A stretch of DNA of 64,000 nucleotides, taken from positions 2,822,543 to 2,886,542 of the forward strand of contig CP074573.1 of assembly GCA_018394295.1 (NCBI GenBank), in the 5' to 3' direction. The stretch is from Mycoplasmatota bacterium (GTDB lineage: Bacteria; Bacillota_I; Bacilli_A; Haloplasmatales; Haloplasmataceae). The notes beneath the pieces were generated by a model. It saw only the letters and a program-made list of their open reading frames with translations. It ran no database searches and had not been told where the DNA came from. The position numbers and the translations under genes are program-made. Shown piece after piece: positions 9,770 to 17,685 of this stretch (position 1 is its first letter; every line of letters starts with the position of its first letter).

Positions 9770-10282
9770 ATGAAACTTACTAAGTGGGAATTTATTGGTG
9801 TTATTCTTATCTCAGGATTAGGAATATTTTTACATTATGCTTACGAACTATCTGAAAGTAATCAATATGTAGCTTTGTTCGCTCCTGTTAATGAGACGAT
9901 TTGGGAACATTTGAAAATGGCGTTTTATGGTATGATTGGCTTTGCTTTATTTGAGTATATTTTTATAGGTAGTGAACATAAAAATTTTATATTCGCTAAA
10001 GCATTTAGTTCATTACTAGCTTGTTTTTTAGTTGTTGTTTTATACTATGGATATACTAATTTCCTTGACCCTAGTTTATATCTAGACATCATTATTTTTG
10101 TTGTCGCAATATTACTTGCTCAAATGTTTAGTTTTGCAATATTAAAATCTAAACTATTTATTAATGGACTAAACTACATAGGATTAATCGCAATATTCTT
10201 AGCTGCATTAACTTTTGCAAGTTATACATACGAACCACCTCATGATAATAATGTTTTCACTGAAACTCTATCACACGAATAA
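9770..10282 (+). CDS. DUF6512-like membrane protein
   Basis: A 170-residue protein with about five membrane helices. The N-terminal region with FLHYAYELS and APVNETIWEHLKMAFY matches a small Firmicutes membrane family I associate with DUF6512. The RBS is AAGGAGG. The function is not known. It is followed by another small membrane protein gene with its own RBS. Confidence 0.75.
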   Translation: MKLTKWEFIGVILISGLGIFLHYAYELSESNQYVALFAPVNETIWEHLKMAFYGMIGFALFEYIFIGSEHKNFIFAKAFSSLLACFLVVVLYYGYTNFLDPSLYLDIIIFVVAILLAQMFSFAILKSKLFINGLNYIGLIAIFLAALTFASYTYEPPHDNNVFTETLSHE

Positions 10283-10372
10283 TATTACTTGAATAGTTTA
10301 AAAATTCCTCCTTTAAATTGTAATTTTTGACATAAAATGTTAAAATTTATAATACATAAAGGAGGAATTTTT

Positions 10373-11152
10373 ATGGGGTTAAGAACAATTATCAAACTAT
10401 ATTTTCGCTTAATTATACTAATTATTTTTTCAACTTTTTTAGCCTATGATTATTACTACAGTACAAACATGACTAATTACCTCATAAATTATAAGCTATT
10501 TAATGTTGTTTCTATAATTCATATTTTATGGCTATTTTTAGTGTTAGAAATGATCGTTTTAATCATTCCTAAATTCAATCGATATTCTTATAGCGGTAAA
10601 CATTTATTAAAACATTGCCTTCCTGAAACAAATTACAACCAGGAAAAATTAGATCAATTTACAAATCAAAATAAAAAAAGAGCATTAAACAGTGCTATCT
10701 TTTGGATTTTATTAAATGCACCATTTGCACTTTTGTTCTTTTTAGGCTATCTTCATCCACGATTTTTTTATTGGTTATTTTTCTTATACTATTTTTTCGA
10801 TACTGTTTGTATCAACATTTTTTGTATTTTCCATGTATATATCGTAAGAAATAAATGCTGTAACGAATGCCGTATTTATAATTGGAGTAATTTTATGTAT
10901 TGTACACCATTGTTATTTATGCCTAATTTTTGGAACTACTCACTCATTTTCCTATCAATTATAATTTTAATTCAATGGGAAGTTTCAGTGCATTTTCATC
11001 CAGAACGATTCTCATCCATCTCAAATCGTACTTTACAATGCAAACACTGTCCGCATAAATGTCGATATAATACAAATAAACATACGCTTATACAATGGAT
11101 AAATAAAATTGGACAATCCTTATATAATAAATTTAAACATGCAAAATCCTAA
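10373..11152 (+). CDS. Unknown membrane protein with two Cys clusters
   Basis: A 259-residue protein with five or six hydrophobic helices. I choose the ATG at 10373 because AAAGGAGG lies eight bases before it; an upstream in-frame ATG at 10337 has no RBS. A central CCNEC lies just after a membrane helix, and near the C-terminus CKHCPHKC forms a likely metal-binding or Fe-S knuckle. The combination suggests a membrane protein that binds a metal on the cytoplasmic side. I do not recognise the family. Confidence 0.7.
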   Translation: MGLRTIIKLYFRLIILIIFSTFLAYDYYYSTNMTNYLINYKLFNVVSIIHILWLFLVLEMIVLIIPKFNRYSYSGKHLLKHCLPETNYNQEKLDQFTNQNKKRALNSAIFWILLNAPFALLFFLGYLHPRFFYWLFFLYYFFDTVCINIFCIFHVYIVRNKCCNECRIYNWSNFMYCTPLLFMPNFWNYSLIFLSIIILIQWEVSVHFHPERFSSISNRTLQCKHCPHKCRYNTNKHTLIQWINKIGQSLYNKFKHAKS

Positions 11153-11184
11153 AAAGATACTTCAATATAAAGTATCTTTTTTTT
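11152..11184 (+). terminator. Terminator after the Cys-cluster membrane protein
   Basis: AAAAGATACTT pairs with AAGTATCTTTT and is followed by a run of T. It begins at the stop codon of the preceding gene. Confidence 0.82.
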
Positions 11185-11258
11185 CTATATTTTTTAAATA
11201 AATTAGTCGTAACATAAAAAATATAAATCTGCAAAATATAATAAAGAGGAGGAAAGAA

Positions 11259-11444
11259 ATGAAAGATAAGATTAAAAAAATTAACGAAAATGTTATAAAA
11301 GAAAATACAACTAATAATCAACCAAAAATAGAAACCAATCAAACAAACAAAAAAACATTCAAACCATCTTTAAACGAAATATATGAAATGAAATCAAATA
11401 ATTACTCAGACTATTCAACAGAAACTTTAGAAAAATTAGAATAA
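11259..11444 (+). CDS. Small hydrophilic protein of unknown function
   Basis: A 61-residue Lys/Asn/Glu-rich protein with no Cys and no membrane segment. A strong RBS (GAGGAGG) seven bases before the ATG and a terminator just after the stop support a real gene. The middle is low-complexity (NTTNNQPKIETNQTNKK). No family recognised. Confidence 0.55.
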   Translation: MKDKIKKINENVIKENTTNNQPKIETNQTNKKTFKPSLNEIYEMKSNNYSDYSTETLEKLE

Positions 11445-11454
11445 TAATAGTATG

Positions 11455-11487
11455 AAAGTATTAAAGTTTAAATCTTTAATACTTTTT
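11455..11487 (+). terminator. Terminator after the 61-residue gene
   Basis: AAGTATTAAAG pairs with CTTTAATACTT, followed by TTTT. The following 170 bases up to the XRE gene hold nothing else I recognise. Confidence 0.82.
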
Positions 11488-11655
11488 TAACTAATTACAT
11501 CACTAAAAATTAATTAATAATTTTTATTATTTATCAATCTTAAGCTCTAAATATCAAATAGTATATTTTAGCTTTTATATTTTGTTAAATAAGGAAAATC
11601 TCCCATTTCACTTCCAAGTGAGGTTGTTTATAAATTTATATAAACTATTTCTATC

Positions 11656-12090
11656 TTATTTCTTTAATTTCTTAACTCTAATAACTTCTAATATATATCC
11701 TATGCCCATACCTATAAAAGAACCTGCTGTTCCCCACATAAAATTTCCTGTAATGACTCCAACAGCTGTCCCAATTATAAAACCTCCAAGCATTAAACTA
11801 ACTGAAGCTTCTTCCACACCATCTTCATCATAACTACCATCGTTATCAGTAGATATATAATCTGCTTGATTTATACTTTTTTCTTTATCCATTTTTTCAT
11901 TAACCACCAACTCATCTAAACTAACCTTAAATATATCCTTTAATGATATAAGGTTATCAATATCTGGATAAGCTTTACCAGATTCCCACTTTGAAATTGC
12001 TTGACGTGATATATTTAACTTTTCTGCAAGCTGTTCTTGTGATAGTTTTTTCTCTTTTCTTAATTTCTTTAAATTATCTTGTAAATTCAA
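11656..12090 (-). CDS. XRE-family regulator with C-terminal membrane segments
   Basis: A 144-residue protein if started at a TTG (12088-12090), which has GAGGTGG six bases upstream. Residues 4-60 form a Cro/CI helix-turn-helix (LRKEKKLSQEQLAEKLNISR, then QAISKWESGKAYPD). A charged linker follows, then two hydrophobic Gly-rich segments (about residues 98-135). A longer reading to 12237 adds 49 residues that do not look like part of the family and have no RBS. HTH-membrane proteins of this kind often control neighbouring genes, but the target here is not clear. Confidence 0.82.
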   Translation of the reverse strand: MNLQDNLKKLRKEKKLSQEQLAEKLNISRQAISKWESGKAYPDIDNLISLKDIFKVSLDELVVNEKMDKEKSINQADYISTDNDGSYDEDGVEEASVSLMLGGFIIGTAVGVITGNFMWGTAGSFIGMGIGYILEVIRVKKLKK

Positions 12091-12439
12091 ATTTACCACC
12101 TCATATGTAATTATCCCTATTTCTTGATCATTATGCAAGCATATAGTAGTTGCTTTTATTGTAAACCAATAGTTGCACCAATGTAAAATACTAATATAGT
12201 TTTTATTTCTATCAATGATTGAGTCAAGATTCTTCAATCCATTATACTACTCATATCCCCACTAATTACTATTTCTAGTTAATAATTTTTTGATACCACA
12301 TTGTTTAGCTGTATTTTTTATTTTTATTTTGATATTCCTATCTGTTTTCGCTATAAATATTTTTTACTATGGGATAATTAATTAATAATTTTTATCATTT
12401 CAACAATAATATTATTAACGATAAAATGGAGGAAATAAT

Positions 12440-12658
12440 ATGAAAAACAGAAATGTATCAAGCAAAAATTGGCTAGTAGCCTTATTGCTATGTATTTTTT
12501 TAGGATATTTAGGTGGCCACAGATTTTATGTTGGAAAAATAGGAACAGGAATATTATGGCTTTTAACCGTTGGACTTTTTGGCATTGGTTATATAGTTGA
12601 TCTATTATTAATCGCTTCATTTAAATTTAAGGATTCATATGGTGAAATACTAAAATAA
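12440..12658 (+). CDS. TM2 domain protein
   Basis: A 72-residue protein with the TM2 pattern: two helices, with GYLGGHRFYVGKIGTGI joining them and GIGYIVDLLLI in the second. A TGGAGG RBS lies nine bases before the ATG. TM2 proteins are widespread small membrane proteins without a fixed role. It is convergent with the feo operon. Confidence 0.9.
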   Translation: MKNRNVSSKNWLVALLLCIFLGYLGGHRFYVGKIGTGILWLLTVGLFGIGYIVDLLLIASFKFKDSYGEILK

Positions 12659-12711
12659 GTTTAAATTATTAATAAAAGGCATGTTATATCATTTTTATAT
12701 TTTATATAAAA

Positions 12712-12801
12712 AGATTGTGTCTATCCAAGAGGAGATTCAACCCATTTTCTAATACCTAATGATGGTAATAAAATATCTCCTTCTAGTGATAAACACAATC
12801 T
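12712..12801. repeat. 90-base imperfect inverted repeat between convergent genes
   Basis: The outer arms 12712-12725 and 12788-12801 pair at 13 of 14 positions. An inner stem GGAGAT (12731-12736) / ATCTCC (12775-12780) and a small TACC/GGTA stem lie inside. T-rich runs follow on both strands (from 12802 on plus, below 12711 on minus). It lies between the TM2 gene and the feo operon and may be a large bidirectional terminator, a structured RNA or a MITE-like remnant. Confidence 0.55.
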
Positions 12802-12829
12802 ATTTTTTTGTCTTTATATAAATGTATAT

Positions 12830-12961
12830 TTAGTGATTATGATTACATTTATTCCTAAATGGACAACCTGTACATTTCCCTCTTTTTGCATCTTTAATAA
12901 GTTTTCGAACAGCTAAGATTAAAGAAGATAAAATTATAGCTCCTAAAAAGTAATTAATCAT
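12830..12961 (-). CDS. FeoB-associated Cys-rich membrane peptide
   Basis: A 43-residue peptide starting at ATG 12959-12961. One membrane helix (about residues 3-18) is followed by a basic stretch and a Cys cluster, CTGCPFRNKC. This is the layout of the small proteins encoded directly after FeoB in many Firmicutes. It starts 13 bases after the feoB stop. A role in delivering or sensing Fe2+ at the FeoB pore is likely by family context. Confidence 0.85.
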   Translation of the reverse strand: MINYFLGAIILSSLILAVRKLIKDAKRGKCTGCPFRNKCNHNH

Positions 12962-12974
12962 AATACCAATTCCT

Positions 12975-15215
12975 TTATTTTTCTTTTTTATTATAAGAAT
13001 TTCTTAATTTATTAACAATCCCAATAACAACAGCAAGTATTATAAACGCAGCAAATATTATTGAAACTATATCACCTATAATAACATTACCTTCAGATGC
13101 TGACTCAATTGTATCAGGATCCATGATGACAGGTTTAACAGCATCTGTTCCTTTGAAAATTAATCCACCAACATTATAAACTAACATAGCAAGTATATAA
13201 GCTATACCTGTTTGATAACCTATTGCGATAAAAGTCCATTTCCAATTACCAAACTCTCTTTTCATTGCACCAATTGCGGCGAAACAAGGAGCTGCAAATA
13301 AGGTAAATATCATGAAAGCATATGCTGATACTTGAGTAAATTCAACAGTAGTAGAAGTTCCAACAATAGCGAATGTAGCAACTACAACTTCTTTTGCGAT
13401 TAAACCGGTTATCAATGCAACTGGTCCAGTCCAATCATTTCCAAAGCCTAGAGGTGCAAACAACCATTTAATAGAATTACCTATTTTTGCTAGTATACTT
13501 TCTTCAATTCTTTCTCCACCAAGAAACTCAAGTGAAAAACTAAAAGACTGAAGGAACCATAGAACTACCACAGCTATTAAGATAATAGTTCCGGCTTTAA
13601 TGATAAATGATTTCGCCTTTTCCCACATATGAATTACTACTCCATTTGCTTTCGGAAATCTATATTGTGGTAATTCCATCACAAAAGGTGCAGGATCACC
13701 CTTAAACAATTTAGTTCTTTTAAGGATTATTCCAGATATAACAACCATCGCAAATCCAATTATATACATTGAAGGTCCAACCCAAGACTGTTGGCTAAAC
13801 ATTATTGCGATAAACATTGCGAAAACTGGAAGCTTTGCCCCACATGGAATAAATGGGGTTAGCATAATTGTCATTTTTCTATCTTTTTCATTTTCAATAG
13901 TTCTAGATGCCATAATCCCAGGAATCGAACATCCTGTACCAATTAACATAGGGATAAATGACTTTCCTGAAAGTCCAAACTTATGGAAAATTTTATCCAT
14001 TATAAATGCCACTCTTGCCATATATCCAGAATCTTCTAAAAGAGATATAAATAGAAATAGTATCATTAATTGAGGTACAAATACCATAATTCCACTAATA
14101 CCACCAATAATACCATCAATTATAAGGCTTTGCATCCAATCTACTGCTCCAGCGCTAACTAAAAATGACTCAACGCCACCACTAATCCATTCAAAAAACA
14201 TTTCAACCCATCCGATTAAATAATCTCCGAGTGTTGATATAGATACCCAATAAATAAACCACATAATTCCAAAAAACATTGGTAATCCTAACCATTTGTT
14301 AGTCACAATTTTGTCAATTTTATCAGAGGTTGATAATTTTTGTGTCGAATTTTTTTTATATGTACCATTAAGAATTCTAGAAATACTTTCGTATCTCTCC
14401 TTGATAATAATACTTTCAGCATCATCATCAAGTTTTTTTTCACAACTATCTCTTAAGATAGTAATTTTTTCTAGTATTTCTTTTGAAATATCTATGCTAA
14501 TCAATGCCTTTTCATCTGATTCAAATAACTTTATCGCTAACCATCTATTATTCATATTTTTAAAAGAAGGCAAACTAGATAAAATATCTTCAATTTGTGA
14601 GATAACACTTTCAACCTCTTTTGAAAAAACTGTATTTATTGTTGTATGATTTATTGTTTTAGCCATACTAACGGATACACCAGCTAATACGTTAATACCC
14701 TTATTATTACAGATTTTTTCACATTGGTCTTTATATCCTTGAAGATAATATTCTTGAAATCCTTTGTTTCCTTGGTTAGTTATTGCTGAAATAGGAATGA
14801 CAGGACAACCTATTTGGTCAGATAATTTTTTTATATTTATCTTTTCTCCATTTTTCACAATAATATCCATCATATTTAAAACAACTACTACTGGAATATC
14901 TAGTTCTAAAAGTTGTGTAGTAAGATATAAATTCCTTTCAATATTAGATGCATCAACTATATTAACAATGACATCTGGTTTTTCGTTAATTAAATAATTA
15001 CGAGCTACCACTTCTTCAAGCGTATATGGTGATAATGAATAAATTCCTGGTAAGTCAATGATAGACACACCTTTATAGCCTTTTAATTTACCCTCTTTCT
15101 TTTCTACAGTAACACCAGGCCAGTTTCCTACATGTTGGGTAGACCCTGTTAATAAATTAAAAACCGTTGTTTTACCACTGTTAGGATTGCCAGCAAGGGC
15201 AATTGTAATAGACAT
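12975..15215 (-). CDS. feoB: Ferrous iron transporter FeoB
   Basis: A 746-residue protein with an N-terminal G domain: G1 GNPNSGKTT (residues 8-16), G3 DLPGIYSL, G4 NMMD. A helical spacer follows, then the membrane domain from about residue 300 with the two conserved Cys-containing gate motifs (GTGCSIPGIMAS and FIPCGAKLPVFAMF). The last 60 residues contain an additional membrane helix. It is the third gene of feoA-feoA-feoB-Cys peptide. A DtxR-type box (15238-15251) lies in the 73-base gap in front of it, so it may also have its own iron-controlled promoter. Confidence 0.97.
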   Translation of the reverse strand: MSITIALAGNPNSGKTTVFNLLTGSTQHVGNWPGVTVEKKEGKLKGYKGVSIIDLPGIYSLSPYTLEEVVARNYLINEKPDVIVNIVDASNIERNLYLTTQLLELDIPVVVVLNMMDIIVKNGEKINIKKLSDQIGCPVIPISAITNQGNKGFQEYYLQGYKDQCEKICNNKGINVLAGVSVSMAKTINHTTINTVFSKEVESVISQIEDILSSLPSFKNMNNRWLAIKLFESDEKALISIDISKEILEKITILRDSCEKKLDDDAESIIIKERYESISRILNGTYKKNSTQKLSTSDKIDKIVTNKWLGLPMFFGIMWFIYWVSISTLGDYLIGWVEMFFEWISGGVESFLVSAGAVDWMQSLIIDGIIGGISGIMVFVPQLMILFLFISLLEDSGYMARVAFIMDKIFHKFGLSGKSFIPMLIGTGCSIPGIMASRTIENEKDRKMTIMLTPFIPCGAKLPVFAMFIAIMFSQQSWVGPSMYIIGFAMVVISGIILKRTKLFKGDPAPFVMELPQYRFPKANGVVIHMWEKAKSFIIKAGTIILIAVVVLWFLQSFSFSLEFLGGERIEESILAKIGNSIKWLFAPLGFGNDWTGPVALITGLIAKEVVVATFAIVGTSTTVEFTQVSAYAFMIFTLFAAPCFAAIGAMKREFGNWKWTFIAIGYQTGIAYILAMLVYNVGGLIFKGTDAVKPVIMDPDTIESASEGNVIIGDIVSIIFAAFIILAVVIGIVNKLRNSYNKKEK

Positions 15216-15237
15216 AATATAATCCTCCTCTATAAAA

Positions 15238-15251
15238 TTAGTGTATGCTAA
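15238..15251. promoter_or_regulatory. DtxR-type iron box upstream of feoB
   Basis: TTAG-N6-CTAA palindrome (TTAGTGTATGCTAA) between feoA and feoB. The same TTAG-N6-CTAA core occurs in the feoA/dtxR divergent region. It resembles the half-sites of DtxR/IdeR operators (TTAGG...CCTAA). Confidence 0.6.
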
Positions 15252-15288
15252 CTTTATGTTTAAAATTTTTTTTATGAACAGGTGAAAA

Positions 15289-15513
15289 TTATTCCACTAT
15301 GATTGTTTGAGCATCTGCTTTCCTAATTGAAAGCTGATATCCTCTTACAGTAATTTCAATAGGATCACCCATTGGTGCAGCTTTCCTAACAATAATTGCA
15401 CAACCTTTAGTAATACCCATGTCCATTATTCTACGTTTTACAGGTCCAGAACCGACTAATTTTTTAACAATTACAGTTTTTCCAAATTCCACTTCTTTTA
15501 ATGTTTTCATCAC
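15289..15513 (-). CDS. feoA: FeoA domain protein (second copy)
   Basis: A 74-residue SH3-like FeoA protein with the family pattern RRIMDMGITKG and GDPIEITVRGYQLSIRKADA. It probably binds the FeoB G domain in the cytoplasm. It follows the other feoA by 25 bases and precedes feoB. The two copies differ throughout, so they are not a recent duplication. Confidence 0.93.
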   Translation of the reverse strand: MMKTLKEVEFGKTVIVKKLVGSGPVKRRIMDMGITKGCAIIVRKAAPMGDPIEITVRGYQLSIRKADAQTIIVE

Positions 15514-15538
15514 AACTCTCCTTTATAATTATATTAAT

Positions 15539-15751
15539 TTAAACCATGACTCGATTTGCCATCGTTTTATCTAAAGCAATACGTACTTCTTTAACTTTTA
15601 TCAATAGGTTCCCATTAAGTTCAGTAATGATGGTCACTATACCACCTTCTACGAACCCAAGATTCATTAAATGATTTCGGATTTTATCCTTACCAACTAC
15701 TTTTTTAATTATTACAGGTATTCCTGGTTTAACCATTGATAGTGGCATCAT
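15539..15751 (-). CDS. feoA: FeoA domain protein (first copy)
   Basis: A 70-residue FeoA protein: RNHLMNLGFVEGGIVTI and VRIALDKTMANRVMV match the family. It is the first gene of the feo operon, with a GGAGG RBS. Two FeoA proteins in front of FeoB is a known Firmicutes arrangement. Confidence 0.92.
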   Translation of the reverse strand: MMPLSMVKPGIPVIIKKVVGKDKIRNHLMNLGFVEGGIVTIITELNGNLLIKVKEVRIALDKTMANRVMV

Positions 15752-15772
15752 TTGTACCTCCTTTATAATAAG

Positions 15773-15823
15773 TTAGCGTTGTCTAACTATAGAAAGTTTA
15801 CTACCGCTAACTTTATTTGTCAA
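15773..15823 (-). promoter_or_regulatory. feo promoter with two overlapping DtxR-type boxes
   Basis: On the minus strand, TTGACA (15818-15823) and TAAACT (15795-15800) are 17 bases apart. One box, TTTA-N6-CTAA (15797-15810), overlaps the -10. A second, TTAG-N6-CTAA (15773-15786), lies near the expected transcription start. A metal-loaded repressor bound here would block polymerase. The divergent dtxR-like gene begins about 140 bases away and may be controlled from the same sites. Confidence 0.68.
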
Positions 15824-15926
15824 GTCTTTTTTAAAACTATCTGAAAAAGTAAGTTCTTTAAATACGCATTATCATTGCTTCTTCAATTATTAAATGATAA
15901 TATGAAATGTATGAGAGGTGATATAT

Positions 15927-16295
15927 ATGCAAAGTAAAGAATCAAGAGAAATGTATTTAGAAGTTATATTAAAACTTTCTGAAAAAAATGATGTCGTTCG
16001 TTCAATAGATATTGCGAATGAACTCAATTACTCAAAACCAAGTATTAGCCGGGCAATGAAAGTTTTAAAACAAGAGGGATATATAACACAACTACCCTAT
16101 GGTGATATTAAGTTAACTCAAAAAGGATTAGAAAAAGCTAAGAAAATATACAATATCCACAACTTAATAACTGATTTTTTAGTGAAAACATTAAAAATAG
16201 ATAAAATTACTGCTGAAAAAGATGCTTGCAGAATAGAACATGTCATCAGTCAAGAAACAGTTGATGCGATAGAACAATATTTAATAGATAATTGA
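15927..16295 (+). CDS. DtxR/MntR-family metal-dependent repressor
   Basis: A 122-residue regulator starting at the ATG with GAGAGG upstream (a GTG nine bases earlier overlaps that RBS). The winged helix lies at residues 5-65 (SIDIANELNYSKPSISRAMK, then VLKQEGYI). The dimerisation/metal domain follows (ITAEKDACRIEHVIS), with the Cys, Glu and His that usually bind the regulatory metal. There is no SH3-like third domain, so it resembles the short MntR-like form. It is divergent from feoA with iron boxes between them, so Fe2+ is the likely co-repressor. Mn2+ is possible. Confidence 0.9.
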   Translation: MQSKESREMYLEVILKLSEKNDVVRSIDIANELNYSKPSISRAMKVLKQEGYITQLPYGDIKLTQKGLEKAKKIYNIHNLITDFLVKTLKIDKITAEKDACRIEHVISQETVDAIEQYLIDN

Positions 16296-16352
16296 TATAT
16301 TATATAATATATATTTTAAGAATATTCTCATTATAAACCTAAACATAAAACA

Positions 16353-16392
16353 AAAGAGTTACTATTATAAAAAATAATATGTAACTCTTTTT
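16353..16392 (+). terminator. Terminator after the dtxR-like gene
   Basis: AAAGAGTTAC and GTAACTCTTT form a 10-bp stem with an AT-rich loop, followed by TT. Confidence 0.78.
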
Positions 16393-16474
16393 AGTTATTT
16401 ATATATATATAACTTATTATAAAAATAATCTTTTTTGGCTTTCTTTGTCTTTAAGTTAAGAAGTTGTCATTTTC

Positions 16475-16936
16475 TTACTCTTCTTCACTTTGGTTTTTTA
16501 CGACTAAAACATCCTTTGGTGCATGTTTAACAATTTCTGTAGCCATATTACCAAACAATTTAAAAATACCTTTACTACTACTAGAACCACATACAATTAA
16601 ATCACAATCAAAACCTGGTGCTATAACACCTGTAATTGCCCGTGCAGGTGTTGAACTAGCTGTAACAACAACATCAACTTGTGTTACTCCCTTGTTTAAT
16701 GCTTCTTCCTTATATTTATTTAAAGTCTCTTCAATCCCATCATTTGTTTCAAAATATACGATATCTTGAGGCATGTAGACACTACCATTTGTATAATTTG
16801 GCATGATGTATTGCATGTTTTTTATATGACACAATGTAAGTTTTGCTTGATTTTTTAAAGCAATGTTTAATCCAACTTCAAATAAATGATAAGCATTAGA
16901 ACCGTGAGATATTGCAACCAATACATTTTTATACAT
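16475..16936 (-). CDS. Universal stress protein (UspA family)
   Basis: A 153-residue single-domain Usp with an N-terminal KNVLVAISHGSNA strand-loop and a C-terminal CDLIVCGSSS ... LFGNMATEIVKHAPKDVLVVK. The usual G-x2-G-x9-G-(S/T) nucleotide motif is altered here to a Ser-rich stretch, so ATP binding is uncertain. It is a single-gene unit. Confidence 0.88.
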   Translation of the reverse strand: MYKNVLVAISHGSNAYHLFEVGLNIALKNQAKLTLCHIKNMQYIMPNYTNGSVYMPQDIVYFETNDGIEETLNKYKEEALNKGVTQVDVVVTASSTPARAITGVIAPGFDCDLIVCGSSSSKGIFKLFGNMATEIVKHAPKDVLVVKNQSEEE

Positions 16937-17019
16937 ACAATCACCTCCAAAAATTACCTTATTTTTATTATTATATCAAATTTTTGTGTTTTATTCCATT
17001 ATATTGACCTAGATAAACA

Positions 17020-17059
17020 AAAAAAGCATCCAATTTACTTGTAAAGTAAATGAAGATAC
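17020..17059 (-). terminator. Terminator after the tRNA-Phe-like remnant
   Basis: On the minus strand ATTTACTT pairs with AAGTAAAT inside a GTATC/GATGC stem, followed by TTTTTTT. It ends the unit comprising the 125-residue gene and the tRNA-like remnant. Confidence 0.72.
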
Positions 17060-17065
17060 TATAAA

Positions 17066-17124
17066 TGGTGGTTCGGGGCAGAATAGAACTTCTGACACAA
17101 TGATTTTCAGTCCAACATTGCTTA
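17066..17124 (-). pseudogene. Degenerate partial copy of tRNA-Phe (3' half)
   Basis: On the minus strand the 48 bases ending in the CCA equivalent (17066-17113) match the 3' half of the intact tRNA-Phe gene at 19052-19127 at 44 of 48 positions, including the GAA anticodon region, T-arm and acceptor strand. Further upstream only scraps of the D-stem remain, and the 5' acceptor strand is lost, so it cannot fold as a tRNA. It looks like a decayed attachment-site duplication or a failed tandem copy. Confidence 0.85.
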
Positions 17125-17130
17125 TTAATA

Positions 17131-17508
17131 TTATTCAACATGTTCAAACTCAATAATATTTCTTAAACGCTCAGGCAATCGCTTTATCTTATCTACAGAA
17201 ATGTCACCATATGGGGTTTTTATTAAAGATCCCTCACTAACAAAAAACATAAAGAATACTAATCTAGAAGGCTTTACTGCTTGTTCCATATTTCCATAAA
17301 TATCTGATATTCTATTTAAACCATTTTTATCTAAAAACTGCTCTAAATATGGTGATTGAGATTCTATTTGTTTTATATTTTTTTCATAAAGGTAAAATTC
17401 GTTAAACCTTATTTCAGTTGATAATTCATCAATAGTTAATTCAACTAGTACTTTATCTTTATCAAATTCATAAACTCCTAATATATTCATATCTTTATTT
17501 TCAAACAC
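17131..17508 (-). CDS. Unknown 125-residue protein
   Basis: A soluble, acidic protein (MFENKDMNILGVYEFDKDKV start) with no membrane segment. The pattern TPYGDISVDKIKRLPERL near the C-terminus is reminiscent of small immunity-like or DUF proteins, but I cannot assign a family. An AGGAGA-like RBS is present. It lies between the tRNA-Phe remnant and the LRR gene, so it may be cargo of a small integrated segment. Confidence 0.6.
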   Translation of the reverse strand: MFENKDMNILGVYEFDKDKVLVELTIDELSTEIRFNEFYLYEKNIKQIESQSPYLEQFLDKNGLNRISDIYGNMEQAVKPSRLVFFMFFVSEGSLIKTPYGDISVDKIKRLPERLRNIIEFEHVE

Positions 17509-17685
17509 ACAACCATCTCCTCAAGTATATCTTGTCATATATTTATAATAAAAACCTTCCTTACTATTAACTATTACATTTATGTACAATATCCATAAAT
17601 TATGTTATATGTAAAGTATTTGTTAATAATGTGGTATAATATGGTATATGGTAATTCATGTTTACTTATCAAGGGGGATAACTAT

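Noticed and set aside
12378..12620. Minus-strand 80-codon frame opposite the TM2 gene
   Set aside because: It is antisense to a clear TM2-domain gene with a good RBS, and has no RBS or recognisable features itself.
17602..17685. Longer N-terminus for the LRR protein
   Set aside because: The 28 additional residues lack an RBS and look non-coding; AAGGGGGAT before 17686 fits the shorter start.
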